Assembly (NCBI RefSeq): GCF_000956545.1
Contig: NZ_JYIT01000073.1
Location: 1 to 64,000 of the forward strand
DNA from: Microbacterium azadirachtae
GTDB lineage: Bacteria; Actinomycetota; Actinomycetes; Actinomycetales; Microbacteriaceae
Reading direction: 5' to 3'
Length of the DNA: 64,000 nucleotides
In this document: positions 48,430-57,675 of the stretch, piece after piece
Numbering within the stretch: position 1 is the first letter of the stretch
How the letters are laid out: each line of letters opens with the position of its first letter
Notes under the pieces: model-generated
The model's input: only the letters and a program-made list of their open reading frames with translations
Databases searched by the model: none
What the model was told of the DNA's origin: nothing
Program-made: the position numbers and the translations under genes

Positions 48430-48972
48430 ATGAACGCCCAGGCGACGACAACCCCGAAGAACCGCCGCAAGCCCTCCCGCGGAGCCGCGCGCACCGCGGA
48501 GGAGAACGCCGAGAAGGGCTTCGCCGCATCCCAGAAGCTGAGCGACAGCATGCAGCGGGTGCTGGTCGACCTCATCGAGCTCTCGCTGCAGGGCAAGCAG
48601 GTGCACTGGAACGTGGTCGGCACGAACTTCCGCGACACGCACCTCCAGCTGGACGAGATCATCGAGGCCAGCCGGCTGTTCGCCGATACGGTGGCCGAGC
48701 GGATGCGCGCCCTCCACGCGCTCCCCGACGGCCGCAGCGACGTGGTCGCGGAGACCACGACGCTGCCCGAGTGCCCGCACGGCGAGATCGCGACCCGCGA
48801 CGCGATCGATCTCATGACCGAGCGCCTCGACGGCGTCGCCGCCACCTGCCGCGAGGTGCACGACCAGGTGGACGAGGAGGATCCCACCACCGCCGACATC
48901 CTGCACACGATCCTCGAGCGGATCGAGCAGCTCTCCTGGATGGTCAGCGCGGAGAACCGCACCCCGAAGTGA
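48430..48972 (+). CDS. dps: Dps-family DNA-protection/ferritin-like protein
   Basis: A 180-residue Dps. The inter-subunit ferroxidase motif is clear (GKQVHWNVVGTNFRDTHLQL followed by DEIIE, giving H, D and E ligands). A positively charged N-terminal tail of about 25 residues (TTTPKNRRKPSRGAARTA) is likely to bind DNA. It would oxidise Fe(II) with hydrogen peroxide and store iron in a 12-subunit shell. It has its own promoter and is followed by a convergent gene. Confidence 0.93.
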   Translation: MNAQATTTPKNRRKPSRGAARTAEENAEKGFAASQKLSDSMQRVLVDLIELSLQGKQVHWNVVGTNFRDTHLQLDEIIEASRLFADTVAERMRALHALPDGRSDVVAETTTLPECPHGEIATRDAIDLMTERLDGVAATCREVHDQVDEEDPTTADILHTILERIEQLSWMVSAENRTPK

Positions 48973-48988
48973 CAGGGGGCGGCTGCGT

Positions 48989-50200
48989 TCAGCGACGCGT
49001 CATCCGCGCTCCCGACACCACGACGAGCAAGCCGGCGAGGGCGCTGAGACCGATGAGCACCGTGACCGGCGACCAGATGCTCAGTGCACCGGCCGCGAGC
49101 AGCGGGGGCAGCGTCATGCCGGCGTAGGCGATCAGGAAGATGGCGGCGAGCGCCTCGCCCCGTCGTTCGGGCATGGCCGCCGACGCCGCGGTGGTCAGCG
49201 CGTTGCGGAACAGGATCCCGATGCCGGCGCCCGTGGTCCCCGCTCCGATCAGGAAGAACGACAGGGACGTCAGCACGGCGCCCGCTGCCACTGCGGCGAG
49301 GCCCAGCACCGCGAGGACGATCGCGAGGAGCAGCTGCGCGCGCGCCGGCACCGTCGTGGTGAGGATCTGCGCCGCCGCGGCGGCCATGAAGAGGATGAAC
49401 GGCGCCACGCCCACCAGCAGCGGCGAGTGCACGCCGAGCACCCGCCCGAGGAACGTCGACGAGAGTCCCATGAAGGTGCCGAAGACGGCGAAGGCGCCGA
49501 AGGCCGCCGCGGCCGCCGACCAGAAGGCCGACCGACCCGCCGCCGGGACGGCCACCCGCTGCGGCCGGTACGCGGGCCGCTCCTCGCGCCGCTCGACGGT
49601 CTCCGGCACGAAGGCCACGACGACCGCCTCCACGGCGAGGAGGACGGCGAAGATCGCGTAGGGCGTCACGAGCGGGCGCGCCGCCCAGGTGGCGACCACT
49701 CCGCCCACGAGGGGACCGAGCGAGATCCCGCCGAGGTTCGCGAAGGTCGACACGAGGGCCGAGCGCCCCGCAGGGCGGCCGGCGGCGGCACCGAGCTCGG
49801 AGAGGTGCGCCGTCGCGGTCGCGGTCAGGATGCCGACACCGAGCCCGCAGACGAAGCGGGCGATGATGAGGCCGGTCACGTCGGTCCACACGAGGAAGAG
49901 GACGGCGGAGAGCACGTTGATCAGCAGCGAGCCGAGGATCACGCGCCGGCGGCCGAGCCAGTCGGAGACGTGTCCCGCCAGGTACAGGCTCACCATCACG
50001 CCGACCGCGTAGGACACGAAGATCACCGTGAGGACGATCGTCGGGAAGCCGTCGCGCTGCTGGTAGATCGCGTAGAGCGGGGTGGGGATCGCGCAGAACG
50101 CCATCTGGGTCAGGAACGCGACGGCGATGATCCAGAAGCCGGCGTGGTGCGGGAGGCGCCGGGCGGAGGGAAGGGCGAGGGATGCTGTCGTGGTGGTCAC
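48989..50200 (-). CDS. MFS transporter
   Basis: A 403-residue, 12-helix major facilitator with the intracellular motif YLAGHVSDWLGRRRVILGSL between helices 2 and 3 and LYLAGHVSD-like symmetry in the second half. The family resembles small-molecule or drug exporters. The GTG at 50200 places the start just before the first helix; in-frame upstream starts at 50224 and 50236 also exist. A LysR-type gene is divergent across an 86-base gap and may control it. Confidence 0.87.
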   Translation of the reverse strand: MTTTTASLALPSARRLPHHAGFWIIAVAFLTQMAFCAIPTPLYAIYQQRDGFPTIVLTVIFVSYAVGVMVSLYLAGHVSDWLGRRRVILGSLLINVLSAVLFLVWTDVTGLIIARFVCGLGVGILTATATAHLSELGAAAGRPAGRSALVSTFANLGGISLGPLVGGVVATWAARPLVTPYAIFAVLLAVEAVVVAFVPETVERREERPAYRPQRVAVPAAGRSAFWSAAAAAFGAFAVFGTFMGLSSTFLGRVLGVHSPLLVGVAPFILFMAAAAAQILTTTVPARAQLLLAIVLAVLGLAAVAAGAVLTSLSFFLIGAGTTGAGIGILFRNALTTAASAAMPERRGEALAAIFLIAYAGMTLPPLLAAGALSIWSPVTVLIGLSALAGLLVVVSGARMTRR

Positions 50201-50286
50201 GGCTCCATGCTCGCCGCCCGACGTCATCGAGTCCAACGGTTATCATTGATCACTGCCATCGTTCTCATCGATGACTAGGAGCCTGC

Positions 50287-51159
50287 ATGGACACCCGTCA
50301 AGCCGAGTACGCGATCGCCGTCGCCGAGGAGCTGAGCTTCACCCGGGCCGCGCAGCGCGTGTTCGCCGGCCAGTCGACCGTCTCCGCCGGCGTGCGCGCG
50401 CTCGAGAAGGAGCTGGGCGCCGCCCTGTTCGAGCGCGATCAGCGCGGCGTGCGGATCACCGCGGCCGGAGAGGCCGTCCTTCCCGTCCTGCGTGAGCTCG
50501 CCGACGCCGAGGCGCGCGCCAAGGCCGCGGCGGATCCGCGAGGCGAGCTGCGGGGGCTCCTGCGCATGGGCATGTTCACGAGCATCAGCTCCATGGCCGT
50601 CCCGCGCGTCATCGGGGCCTTCCATCGCGCGAACCCCCTCGTCGAGCTCCGCCTGCGCGGCACGTCCGGCGGATCCGGCGAGCTCGTGGAGTCGGTGCGC
50701 CGCGGCCGGGTGGATCTGAGCCTGTTCGGCCTGCCTGCATCGGCGGCGTCCGGCCTGGCCGTGCACCGGCTCGCGACCACGCCGTACCGCGTCGTCCTCT
50801 CCGAGGACCACCCGCTCGCGCAGCGGACGGAGATCGAGGTGGCCGAGATCGCCGCGGAGCACTTCGTCGACACACCGGTCGGCTTCGGCAATCGCGACGT
50901 CCTCGACTCCGCCCTCGCCGCACGCGGCATCGTCCGCGACATCCGCGCCGAGGTGACGGAGACGAGCGCGATCCCGGTGTTCGTCGCCACGGGCCTCGGG
51001 ATCGCGATCCTCCCCGAACTGATCATCACGCCCGTCGACGGCGTCGTCACCGTGGCCCTCGCCGAGCCGATCGAGTGGGATCTCAGCATCATCAGCCCCC
51101 GCTCTCCGAGCGCCCCGGCCGCGGCGCTGATCGAGGAGTTCCTGGCCGCCTATCGCTGA
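50287..51159 (+). CDS. LysR-family transcriptional regulator
   Basis: A 290-residue regulator with the N-terminal winged helix of the family (ELSFTRAAQRVFAGQSTVSA; VRALEKELGAALFERDQRGV) and a type II periplasmic-binding-like effector domain from residue 90. It lies divergent to the MFS transporter gene, the usual arrangement for LysR control of an adjacent transporter. The intergenic region contains an AT-rich ATCATTGATCACTG stretch with T-n11-A-like symmetry. Confidence 0.92.
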   Translation: MDTRQAEYAIAVAEELSFTRAAQRVFAGQSTVSAGVRALEKELGAALFERDQRGVRITAAGEAVLPVLRELADAEARAKAAADPRGELRGLLRMGMFTSISSMAVPRVIGAFHRANPLVELRLRGTSGGSGELVESVRRGRVDLSLFGLPASAASGLAVHRLATTPYRVVLSEDHPLAQRTEIEVAEIAAEHFVDTPVGFGNRDVLDSALAARGIVRDIRAEVTETSAIPVFVATGLGIAILPELIITPVDGVVTVALAEPIEWDLSIISPRSPSAPAAALIEEFLAAYR

Positions 51160-51201
51160 GGGGCCGGCGATCCGTGCCGGACGGGTCGACGTCCCATCCC
51201 G

Positions 51202-53178
51202 TCAGGCGGCGGCGCGGAGTGCTCTGAACACCTGGGTCAGCCGCAGCGTGGGCGCATAGGTGCGCAGCAGTGCGGGCCCGATCCGGGTCAGTAGCAGCGG
51301 CTGCGGATAGCTCATCCAGAGCGGTTCGTGCCGGGCGCCGAACTTGGCCTTGAAGCGTTCGAGCGAGGCGAATCCGTAGCTGGGCTCCAGCATCTGCGAC
51401 ATCCGGCGGGCCAGCCAGCCGGACTGCCGACCCTCGTGCGGCGCCAGCGGCGTCCCGGAGAGGCCGATCGTCTGCAGACCGTCCTCCGACGCCTGTCGCA
51501 CGGCAGAGACGATGGTGAACTCCATCGCGCCCGGCATCGCCCGGCGGTCGCGCCGCATGACGTCGAGGGTCCACCCGACGATCCGGCCATCACGCCGAAG
51601 AGGAAGCCAGCTCGTCACGACCTGGACGCGGCCGTCCGCACCGATCGCCAGCATCAGGCGCACGTCGGGGTCGGTCAGCTCCGCGAGGCCGCCGAGTGTG
51701 AAGCCCATCTCCGGGAGACGCTTGTCGTCGGCCCAGGCGGAGCAGAGCGCGTCGACCTGCGCGCGCACCGCGGGTGCCGTCTCGGCGTAGCGGGTCCACA
51801 CCGCAGAGAGACCTTCGCGATCGGCACGGTTGACGGCCGTGCGGAGATCCTGACGGCGTCGCCCGCTGAGCGTGAAGCCGTCCACGTCGATCACGGCGTC
51901 CGTGCCCACCGGGATGCGCGCCCAGCCGACCTCCTGGAGAGCCGACGCCGCCTCGTCATGGATGCTGTAGAACACCGGCGTCCAGCCGCGCGATTCGCAG
52001 AACTCAGCGAAGGTGGGCAGGGCGAAACGCGGATCCTCGGAGATCGGATCTCCGACGGTGAAGGCGATCCCGTCGCGCACACGGTAGGCGACAGCCGAAC
52101 CGTCCTCGCCGAACCACAGGGAGTTGCCTGCCCAGGTGGCCATGTGCGCGAACGTGGAGTCGCCCGACGCCTTGAGGGCCACATGCAGCTGCTGACGGTC
52201 CGCCGCGGTCGCGACCGGAGCCGGCCGGCGGATGACCTTTCGTGCCCCCAGGGCGAGGATCAACGCAGCCAGTGCCGGCAGGCCGCCGGAAAGCAGGAGG
52301 ATGACCTGCCATTCGGTCTCCGCACCGGTGAGCCCCTGCCACACGATCCCGCCCTCGACGATCGGGCGCACGATCAGTTCGACGAGGGAGACGGCCGCGA
52401 CCCCGGCGAGAGCGATCCCGCCCACGACGATGCCGAGGATACGACCCCGCATGATCAGCACGGCGCTCACGACGAGCAGAGCCGATGCGACCGGCGCGGC
52501 GATCGGATCGATGACGGCACCCGCCCAGGCCAGCACGCCTGTGGCGTTCGGCACGACCGATCCCAGCGCGAGCCCGCTCGCAATGACCACCAGGGCCGAG
52601 GCCACCGCACTGCGCCAACGCGTCTGCGCACTCGGCCTCCAGTCCGTACCGGGGCGCGCAGGCCGGCCGATGGTCGCCGCCACGGCGGCCGCGAGCACCG
52701 CGAACATCCGCGCCACGTCGGATGCGTGGCCGCTCATGAGCAGCAGGACGACGACGCCCGTTCCGACGACCCATCGCAGCGTCCAGCGCGTGGCCGGACG
52801 GAGCCGACTGGAGACGGCCATCAGGAGGGCGGCGCTGGTGACCGACGGTGTCCACGCCTGGTAGCGCAGCGCCTCCTGGGACATCGGCTCTCCGAATGCT
52901 GCGGCCGCCGACAGGAGGCTCCAGGCGGCGGCGACACCGGCGGCGGTCGCGGACGCACCGACGCTGAACGCCCACCTGCTGCTCACCGAACGCTCCGCCA
53001 CCCCGACGGCGACGATGAGGAGGATCCACGAGAGGAAGCTGAAGTGCACGCCGGCGAGTTCCGCTTCGCTCGCCCACGCGGCTCGGGCGATGCCGGCGCC
53101 CACCGCCGCGGCGGCGAGCGCCAGCGCCAGCGGATACCGCAGGGAGTTCCGGGCGAGGCGGGGCAGAACACGGTGCAT
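51202..53178 (-). CDS. DUF2156 (phosphatidylglycerol lysyltransferase-like) membrane protein
   Basis: A 658-residue protein. About eleven membrane segments occupy residues 1-330, and the C-terminal half (about 335-640) is a GNAT-like DUF2156 domain (STFAHMATWAGNSLWFGEDG; GWTPVFYSIHDEAASALQEV; PGAMEFTIVSAVRQASEDGL). The arrangement matches MprF-type aminoacyl-phosphatidylglycerol synthases, which modify lipids and can reduce susceptibility to cationic peptides. Activity on lysine is an inference. The ATG at 53178 is chosen over an upstream start that adds a non-hydrophobic, Arg-rich tail. Confidence 0.88.
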   Translation of the reverse strand: MHRVLPRLARNSLRYPLALALAAAAVGAGIARAAWASEAELAGVHFSFLSWILLIVAVGVAERSVSSRWAFSVGASATAAGVAAAWSLLSAAAAFGEPMSQEALRYQAWTPSVTSAALLMAVSSRLRPATRWTLRWVVGTGVVVLLLMSGHASDVARMFAVLAAAVAATIGRPARPGTDWRPSAQTRWRSAVASALVVIASGLALGSVVPNATGVLAWAGAVIDPIAAPVASALLVVSAVLIMRGRILGIVVGGIALAGVAAVSLVELIVRPIVEGGIVWQGLTGAETEWQVILLLSGGLPALAALILALGARKVIRRPAPVATAADRQQLHVALKASGDSTFAHMATWAGNSLWFGEDGSAVAYRVRDGIAFTVGDPISEDPRFALPTFAEFCESRGWTPVFYSIHDEAASALQEVGWARIPVGTDAVIDVDGFTLSGRRRQDLRTAVNRADREGLSAVWTRYAETAPAVRAQVDALCSAWADDKRLPEMGFTLGGLAELTDPDVRLMLAIGADGRVQVVTSWLPLRRDGRIVGWTLDVMRRDRRAMPGAMEFTIVSAVRQASEDGLQTIGLSGTPLAPHEGRQSGWLARRMSQMLEPSYGFASLERFKAKFGARHEPLWMSYPQPLLLTRIGPALLRTYAPTLRLTQVFRALRAAA

Positions 53179-53301
53179 GACTCCAGTCCAGCCGTTCCTC
53201 CGTCCCGCGTCGTCATCCGACCGGCGTAACCGCATCCGTCGATCGGCGGGGATCGGGTCCACCGGACGGCGGTGATGGATCCTCGATGCGCGTCTTTGCC
53301 C

Positions 53302-53307
53302 TAGCGT
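53302..53307 (+). promoter_or_regulatory. TAGCGT -10-like box upstream of the second two-component system
   Basis: It lies in GCCCTAGCGTGTG (53298-53310), identical to 43728-43740. GGGAGGAGAAGAGGAA follows, giving a good ribosome site for the ATG at 53332. Confidence 0.4.
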
Positions 53308-53331
53308 GTGCGGGGAGGAGAAGAGGAACCC

Positions 53332-53994
53332 ATGATTCGTGTCGTGATCGTCGACGACGAGGCCCTGGTGCGTTCAGGATTCACGATGATCCTGAACGCC
53401 ACGGACGACATCCGCGTCGTCGGTACCGCGTCGGGCATCGAAGCGCTCGATGTGATCAAGGCCGAGAAGCCCGACGTGCTCCTGCTCGACATCAGGATGC
53501 CGCAGGTCGATGGGCTGACCCTCCTGGGCATCGTCTCGACCATGCCTGAGCGGCCCGCCGTGGCGATGCTCACGACCTTCGACGCGGACGAGTACATCAT
53601 GACGGCCCTCGGCTCCGGCGCGTCCGGATTTCTGCTGAAGGACACCGAGCCCGAGCAACTCGGACAGTATGTCCGCGCCCTCGCGGCGGGCGGGGTCGTC
53701 CTGTCGCCGAGAGCCTCCCGCACCCTGCTGGACACCCACCCCGGCCTGGGCGCCGCGCTCGACGAGGAGGCGGAGCGCGTCGGCACGCTCACCGACCGCG
53801 AGCGCCAGGTGCTGGTGCTCGTCGCCGAGGGGCTCTCGAACGCCGACATCGGCGCGCGGCTCTACCTCGGCGCCGGCACGGTCAAGGACCACGTCAGCGC
53901 CATCCTCGCCAAGCTCGGCGTCGCGAGCCGAGTGCAGGCGGCACTGGCAGCGCAGCGCGCCGGGCTGCTCGACGAACGGCCGTCGGACCGGTGA
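53332..53994 (+). CDS. LuxR/NarL-family response regulator
   Basis: A 220-residue response regulator. The receiver has the acidic pair D8/D9, phosphoacceptor D53 (LLLDIRMPQVD) and the lysine in GFLLKDT. The C-terminal LuxR-type HTH is at about 150-210 (LTDRERQVLVLVAEGLSNAD; LGAGTVKDHVSAILAKLGV). It precedes its kinase, with a GTGA overlap. The divergently placed DUF2156 gene upstream is a possible target. Confidence 0.93.
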   Translation: MIRVVIVDDEALVRSGFTMILNATDDIRVVGTASGIEALDVIKAEKPDVLLLDIRMPQVDGLTLLGIVSTMPERPAVAMLTTFDADEYIMTALGSGASGFLLKDTEPEQLGQYVRALAAGGVVLSPRASRTLLDTHPGLGAALDEEAERVGTLTDRERQVLVLVAEGLSNADIGARLYLGAGTVKDHVSAILAKLGVASRVQAALAAQRAGLLDERPSDR

Positions 53995-55106
53995 ATCGCC
54001 TGGCGGCCATCTGGCGGCGCATCCCGGCGTGGGCGACGGATCTCCTCGCCGTCGCCATCGCCGCCGTCGATGCGACCCTCACATCCGTCGACGAGGGGGT
54101 GCTCGGCATCAGTACCAGCGCGCTCGCGTGCGCGGCGCTGCTGATCCGACGCCGATGGCCGCTCATCGCCTTCGCGCTGACACTGCCCGCCGCCCTCATC
54201 GCGAACATCCTCGCCGCCCCGGTCATCGTGCTGCTCGCGCTCTCGAGCCGCAGCCGCCGCAGATGGCTGCTCTTCCTCTGCGGAGCGCTGTTCGCCGCAG
54301 CCGAGGCCGTCGGCTGGCCCCTGACGAGCCTGCTCACGACCGACCAGAACTGGACGGCTGTGACCTTCGTCTACCAGCTCGCCACCGCCGCCGCCCCGAT
54401 CCTGCTCGGGCAGCTGACCCAGGCGGCATCCGATCTGCGAGCGAGGATCGCCGAGATCGAGGCGACGAAGCAGCACGAGCGCGAACTGTACGCGCAGAGT
54501 CTTCTCACCCAGGAGCGCAACCAGCTCGCCCGCGAGATGCACGACGTGGTCTCCCATCAGGTGAGCCTGATCTCGGTGCAGGCCGGCGCACTGCAGGTGA
54601 CGGCCGCCGACGCCGAGGTGCGCGATGCGGCCAGCTCCATCCGGACGATGGCCGCAACCACTCTGGACGAGCTGCGCTCGATGGTGACCCTCCTGCGCGC
54701 CGCGGGCACGCGGAGCCCTGGCCTCGCGCCCCAGCCCACCATCGCCGATCTGACCGACCTCATCGCGGCGAGCGGTCTGCCGGTCACCACGATGGGAGAG
54801 CTCCCGCGCGGAATCCCCTCCGCCGCCCAACGCGCCGTGTACCGCACCGTGCAGGAGGCCCTGACGAACGTGCGCAAGCACGCACCCGGATCGGCGATCC
54901 GCGTGCGTCTGTGGTCGGACGACCGATCGTATGGCGTCATCGTCGAGAACTCCCGCCCGTCGGAACCTCCCCTGGATCTGCCGAGCGCGCGGCTCGGGCT
55001 GCTCGGCCTCAGGGAACGCGCGGAGCTTCTCGGCGGTACCCTCGTCGCCGCGCCGAGCGGTGACGGCTATGCGGTGCGCCTCGCGCTTCCGCGTTCCCCC
55101 GCCTGA
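53991..55106 (+). CDS. Sensor histidine kinase (HisKA_3 type)
   Basis: A 371-residue kinase with about five membrane segments in residues 12-145, a short coiled linker and the phosphoacceptor motif QLAREMHDVVSHQVSLISVQ with H184. The ATPase domain has the N-box-like VQEALTNVRKHAPGS and a glycine region LGLLGLRERAELLGG. The GTG start overlaps the response-regulator stop. The kind of signal is unknown; the small extracytoplasmic loops suggest envelope sensing. Confidence 0.92.
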   Translation: MNRLAAIWRRIPAWATDLLAVAIAAVDATLTSVDEGVLGISTSALACAALLIRRRWPLIAFALTLPAALIANILAAPVIVLLALSSRSRRRWLLFLCGALFAAAEAVGWPLTSLLTTDQNWTAVTFVYQLATAAAPILLGQLTQAASDLRARIAEIEATKQHERELYAQSLLTQERNQLAREMHDVVSHQVSLISVQAGALQVTAADAEVRDAASSIRTMAATTLDELRSMVTLLRAAGTRSPGLAPQPTIADLTDLIAASGLPVTTMGELPRGIPSAAQRAVYRTVQEALTNVRKHAPGSAIRVRLWSDDRSYGVIVENSRPSEPPLDLPSARLGLLGLRERAELLGGTLVAAPSGDGYAVRLALPRSPA

Positions 55107-55233
55107 CCCGCCGACCGGGAGCGCGCTTCCCGCCAGCCGGCGGATCCGCCCGCGATGCGACGCGCGGAGCATGGGCAGGTCACCACTGATCGACGTCGAT
55201 GACATCTCCATCGCCGTGAGAAAGGGAATCCTC

Positions 55234-55722
55234 ATGCAGACCTCCGACGCGCGCCTGATCATCGATCTCGCGGACTCCGTCCGCAACGCGGCTCCGATCC
55301 AGAAGGACGCCGAAGCCGCGCAGCTGATCTCCCAGCTGATCGGCTCCCAGCCCGACGCGCTCTACTTCCTCGTGCAGACCGTGCTCCTGCAGAAGGAGGC
55401 GCTCGCTGCGCAGCAGGCCTCCCCCGGTGCTGCGCCCGGCGCCGCGTACGCCGCTCCGGCAGCGGCACCGGCCGCCTCCGCCCCAGCGGAGGAGCAGCGC
55501 GGACGATGGGGCGGACTGTTCGGTTCGCGCCGGCAGCCGAGCGCCGACGGCGGCGCGGGAGGGGGCAGCTTCCTCAAGACCGCCGCGGCCGGGGCGGCCG
55601 GCGTGGCGGGCGGGGTTCTGCTCGCGCAGGGGATCTCCGGACTGATGTCCGCCCCGCACGACCAGCACCACGCCGAAGACGACCACGACGAGTGGGACGA
55701 CGACGGCTGGGACTCGTTCTGA
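55234..55722 (+). CDS. DUF2076 family protein
   Basis: A 162-residue protein. The N-terminal helical DUF2076 core ([40 protein letters not shown]) is followed by an Ala/Pro-rich linker, a glycine-rich hydrophobic stretch ([20 protein letters not shown]) and a His/Asp/Glu-rich tail. The family has been linked with periplasmic or membrane-associated roles but its function is unclear. An AAAGGGA ribosome site precedes the ATG at 55234. The next gene starts two bases after its stop. Confidence 0.83.
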   Translation: MQTSDARLIIDLADSVRNAAPIQKDAEAAQLISQLIGSQPDALYFLVQTVLLQKEALAAQQASPGAAPGAAYAAPAAAPAASAPAEEQRGRWGGLFGSRRQPSADGGAGGGSFLKTAAAGAAGVAGGVLLAQGISGLMSAPHDQHHAEDDHDEWDDDGWDSF

Positions 55723-55723
55723 C

Positions 55724-56278
55724 ATGTCGACCTCGCTCGAGCTCGTTCCCGCCGCCCGCGGCGATCTTGCGGCTCTGGTCCCGCGCATCCAGGCGGCGTT
55801 CGCGATCGCCGTCGTCGAGAGTTCCGGAGAGACCCTCCGGGGGCCCATCCCCTCGGACTCGGAGGTGTGGGAGTCGTTCGACGACCCGGATTCGCACGTC
55901 CTGCACGTCGTCGCCGAGGGTCGGAGGATCGGGGGCGCCGTCGTCGGCATCCGCCCTGAAACGCAGCACAACAGCCTCGACCTGTTCTTCATCGATCCCG
56001 AGTTCCACGACCGAAGGTACGGCCGTCGGGCCTGGCAGGCGATCGAGGAGCGCTATCCGCTCACCCAGGTGTGGGAGACGATGACGCCGCACTTCGAGAC
56101 GCGCAACATCCACTTCTACGTCAACGTGTGCGGATTCCGGATCGTCGAGTTCTACCACCCCGGCCATCCGGATCCGCACGAGCCCCCGCCGTCGTCGGCT
56201 CCCGGGCCGGAGGGGAGCGGGCGAAGCGACGACGACCTCATGTTCCGGTTCGAGAAGACTCTGCGGCCGAACGGCTGA
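55724..56278 (+). CDS. GNAT-type acetyltransferase-like protein
   Basis: A 184-residue protein with the GNAT fold: an acetyl-CoA-site strand ([19 protein letters not shown]), [12 protein letters not shown], and a C-terminal [20 protein letters not shown] segment. The pyrophosphate loop is DRRYGRRA, a variant of RxxGxG/A. The substrate is unknown. It begins two bases after the DUF2076 gene, so the two may be co-transcribed. Confidence 0.85.
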   Translation: MSTSLELVPAARGDLAALVPRIQAAFAIAVVESSGETLRGPIPSDSEVWESFDDPDSHVLHVVAEGRRIGGAVVGIRPETQHNSLDLFFIDPEFHDRRYGRRAWQAIEERYPLTQVWETMTPHFETRNIHFYVNVCGFRIVEFYHPGHPDPHEPPPSSAPGPEGSGRSDDDLMFRFEKTLRPNG

Positions 56279-56399
56279 GGGGGCGCACGGCGCCGCGGGG
56301 GGATCCTCCCGGCGGCGCTTCCGTTCCCGTAGAGTGCTTGACACCGACGGAACCGGGCCGCTCGGCGGATCCCTCGACCTGTGAAGGACGGCCATCCGC

Positions 56400-57629
56400 A
56401 TGTTGATGATCACACTGGTCGTGGCGGGCCTCGGGCTGCTCGTCTGGGCCCTGTGGAGCCGCACCTTCCGACGGGCCACCGTCAACGGCCCCGTGGTGAT
56501 GACGGCGCTCGGCGCTCTCGCCGGCGCCCTGCTGCCTCCGCAGGAACCGCTCTTCATGGAGTCCAAGACGACGCTGTTCCTCGCAGAGCTCGTCCTCGCC
56601 TTCCTCCTCTTCGTCGACGCTCTCGACGTGCGGGGCTCGCTCAGCTCACAATTCCGCGGGGTTCCGCTGCGGCTGCTCGGTCTCGGCCTTCCCCTCTCCC
56701 TGCTCCTGGTCTTCGCCGTCGGCCTCGTCCTCCCCCTCGGGCTCTCCCTGGCCGTTGTCCTGGCGATCGCTTGCATCGCCGTCCCGGCGGACTTCTCCCC
56801 CGAGACCTCCCTCGTGCGCGATGGGCGCATCCCTGCCAGAGTCAGGCGCTGGTTGAGCATCGAGAGCGGCTACAACGACGGTCTGGTCTCTCCGCTGCTG
56901 CTCGGCGCCCTCGCCTTCGCCAGCGCCGGCAGCACCAGCGACGCGGGTCGCGCGCTCGCCGTCGCCGCGCCCGCCGGCCTCATCGCCCTCCTCGTAGGCG
57001 GCGCTCTCGGCGGAGCGATCGGGGGTGCCACGCGATTCGCCGACTCCCGCGGATGGACGGAGCCTCAGAGCATGCGGATCGCCTTCATCGCCGCACCCGT
57101 CCTGGTCTTCGCCACCACGGTGCTCCTTCACGGAAACGGCTTCGTCGCCGTGTTCGTCGCCGGCGTGGTCATCCGCGTCGCGCGCGGCAAGCGGGGCATA
57201 GAGCACACGGAGCTGTCCCTCGTCGAGGATCTGTCGTGGCTGGCGAATCTGCTGCTCTGGCTCGCCTTCGGATTCGCCTCCACGCTCCTGCTCAGCCAGA
57301 CGTACGACTGGTGGCCCGCGATCGTCCTCGCACTCGTCGCGCTCACCGCCGGACGGCTGGTCCCTGTCAGCATCGCCCTGCTCGGAAGCGAAGCCACCCG
57401 AGCGGAGCGCTTCTTCATCGCGGCGATGGGTCCGCGAGGCGCGGCATCCATCGTGTTCGGCCTGATCGCCGCCAATGCGCTGCCGGGCGAAGAAGGGTTC
57501 ATGATCCTCGCCGCCACCTGCATGGTCGTCCTCGGCAGCGTCGTGATCCACGGCATCGGCGGCCCGCTCCTCGTGCGGCGACTGTGGCCGGCGACGCCCA
57601 CCGCGACGGTCTCCTCCACTCCACGCTGA
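56400..57629 (+). CDS. Cation/proton antiporter (NhaP/CPA1 type)
   Basis: A 409-residue antiporter with about 12 membrane segments. The ion-binding region IAVPADFSPETSLVRDGRIP carries an aspartate equivalent to the family's TD, with Ala replacing Thr, and ESGYNDGLVSPLLL supplies the conserved glutamate and asparagine-aspartate. It exchanges sodium or potassium for protons across the membrane. The ATG at 56400 gives a hydrophobic N-terminus. The next gene is convergent. Confidence 0.9.
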   Translation: MLMITLVVAGLGLLVWALWSRTFRRATVNGPVVMTALGALAGALLPPQEPLFMESKTTLFLAELVLAFLLFVDALDVRGSLSSQFRGVPLRLLGLGLPLSLLLVFAVGLVLPLGLSLAVVLAIACIAVPADFSPETSLVRDGRIPARVRRWLSIESGYNDGLVSPLLLGALAFASAGSTSDAGRALAVAAPAGLIALLVGGALGGAIGGATRFADSRGWTEPQSMRIAFIAAPVLVFATTVLLHGNGFVAVFVAGVVIRVARGKRGIEHTELSLVEDLSWLANLLLWLAFGFASTLLLSQTYDWWPAIVLALVALTAGRLVPVSIALLGSEATRAERFFIAAMGPRGAASIVFGLIAANALPGEEGFMILAATCMVVLGSVVIHGIGGPLLVRRLWPATPTATVSSTPR

Positions 57630-57675
57630 GCGCGGGCGGCGGGACGATTCCGGCCACCACGGGGAGGAGCGTGGG

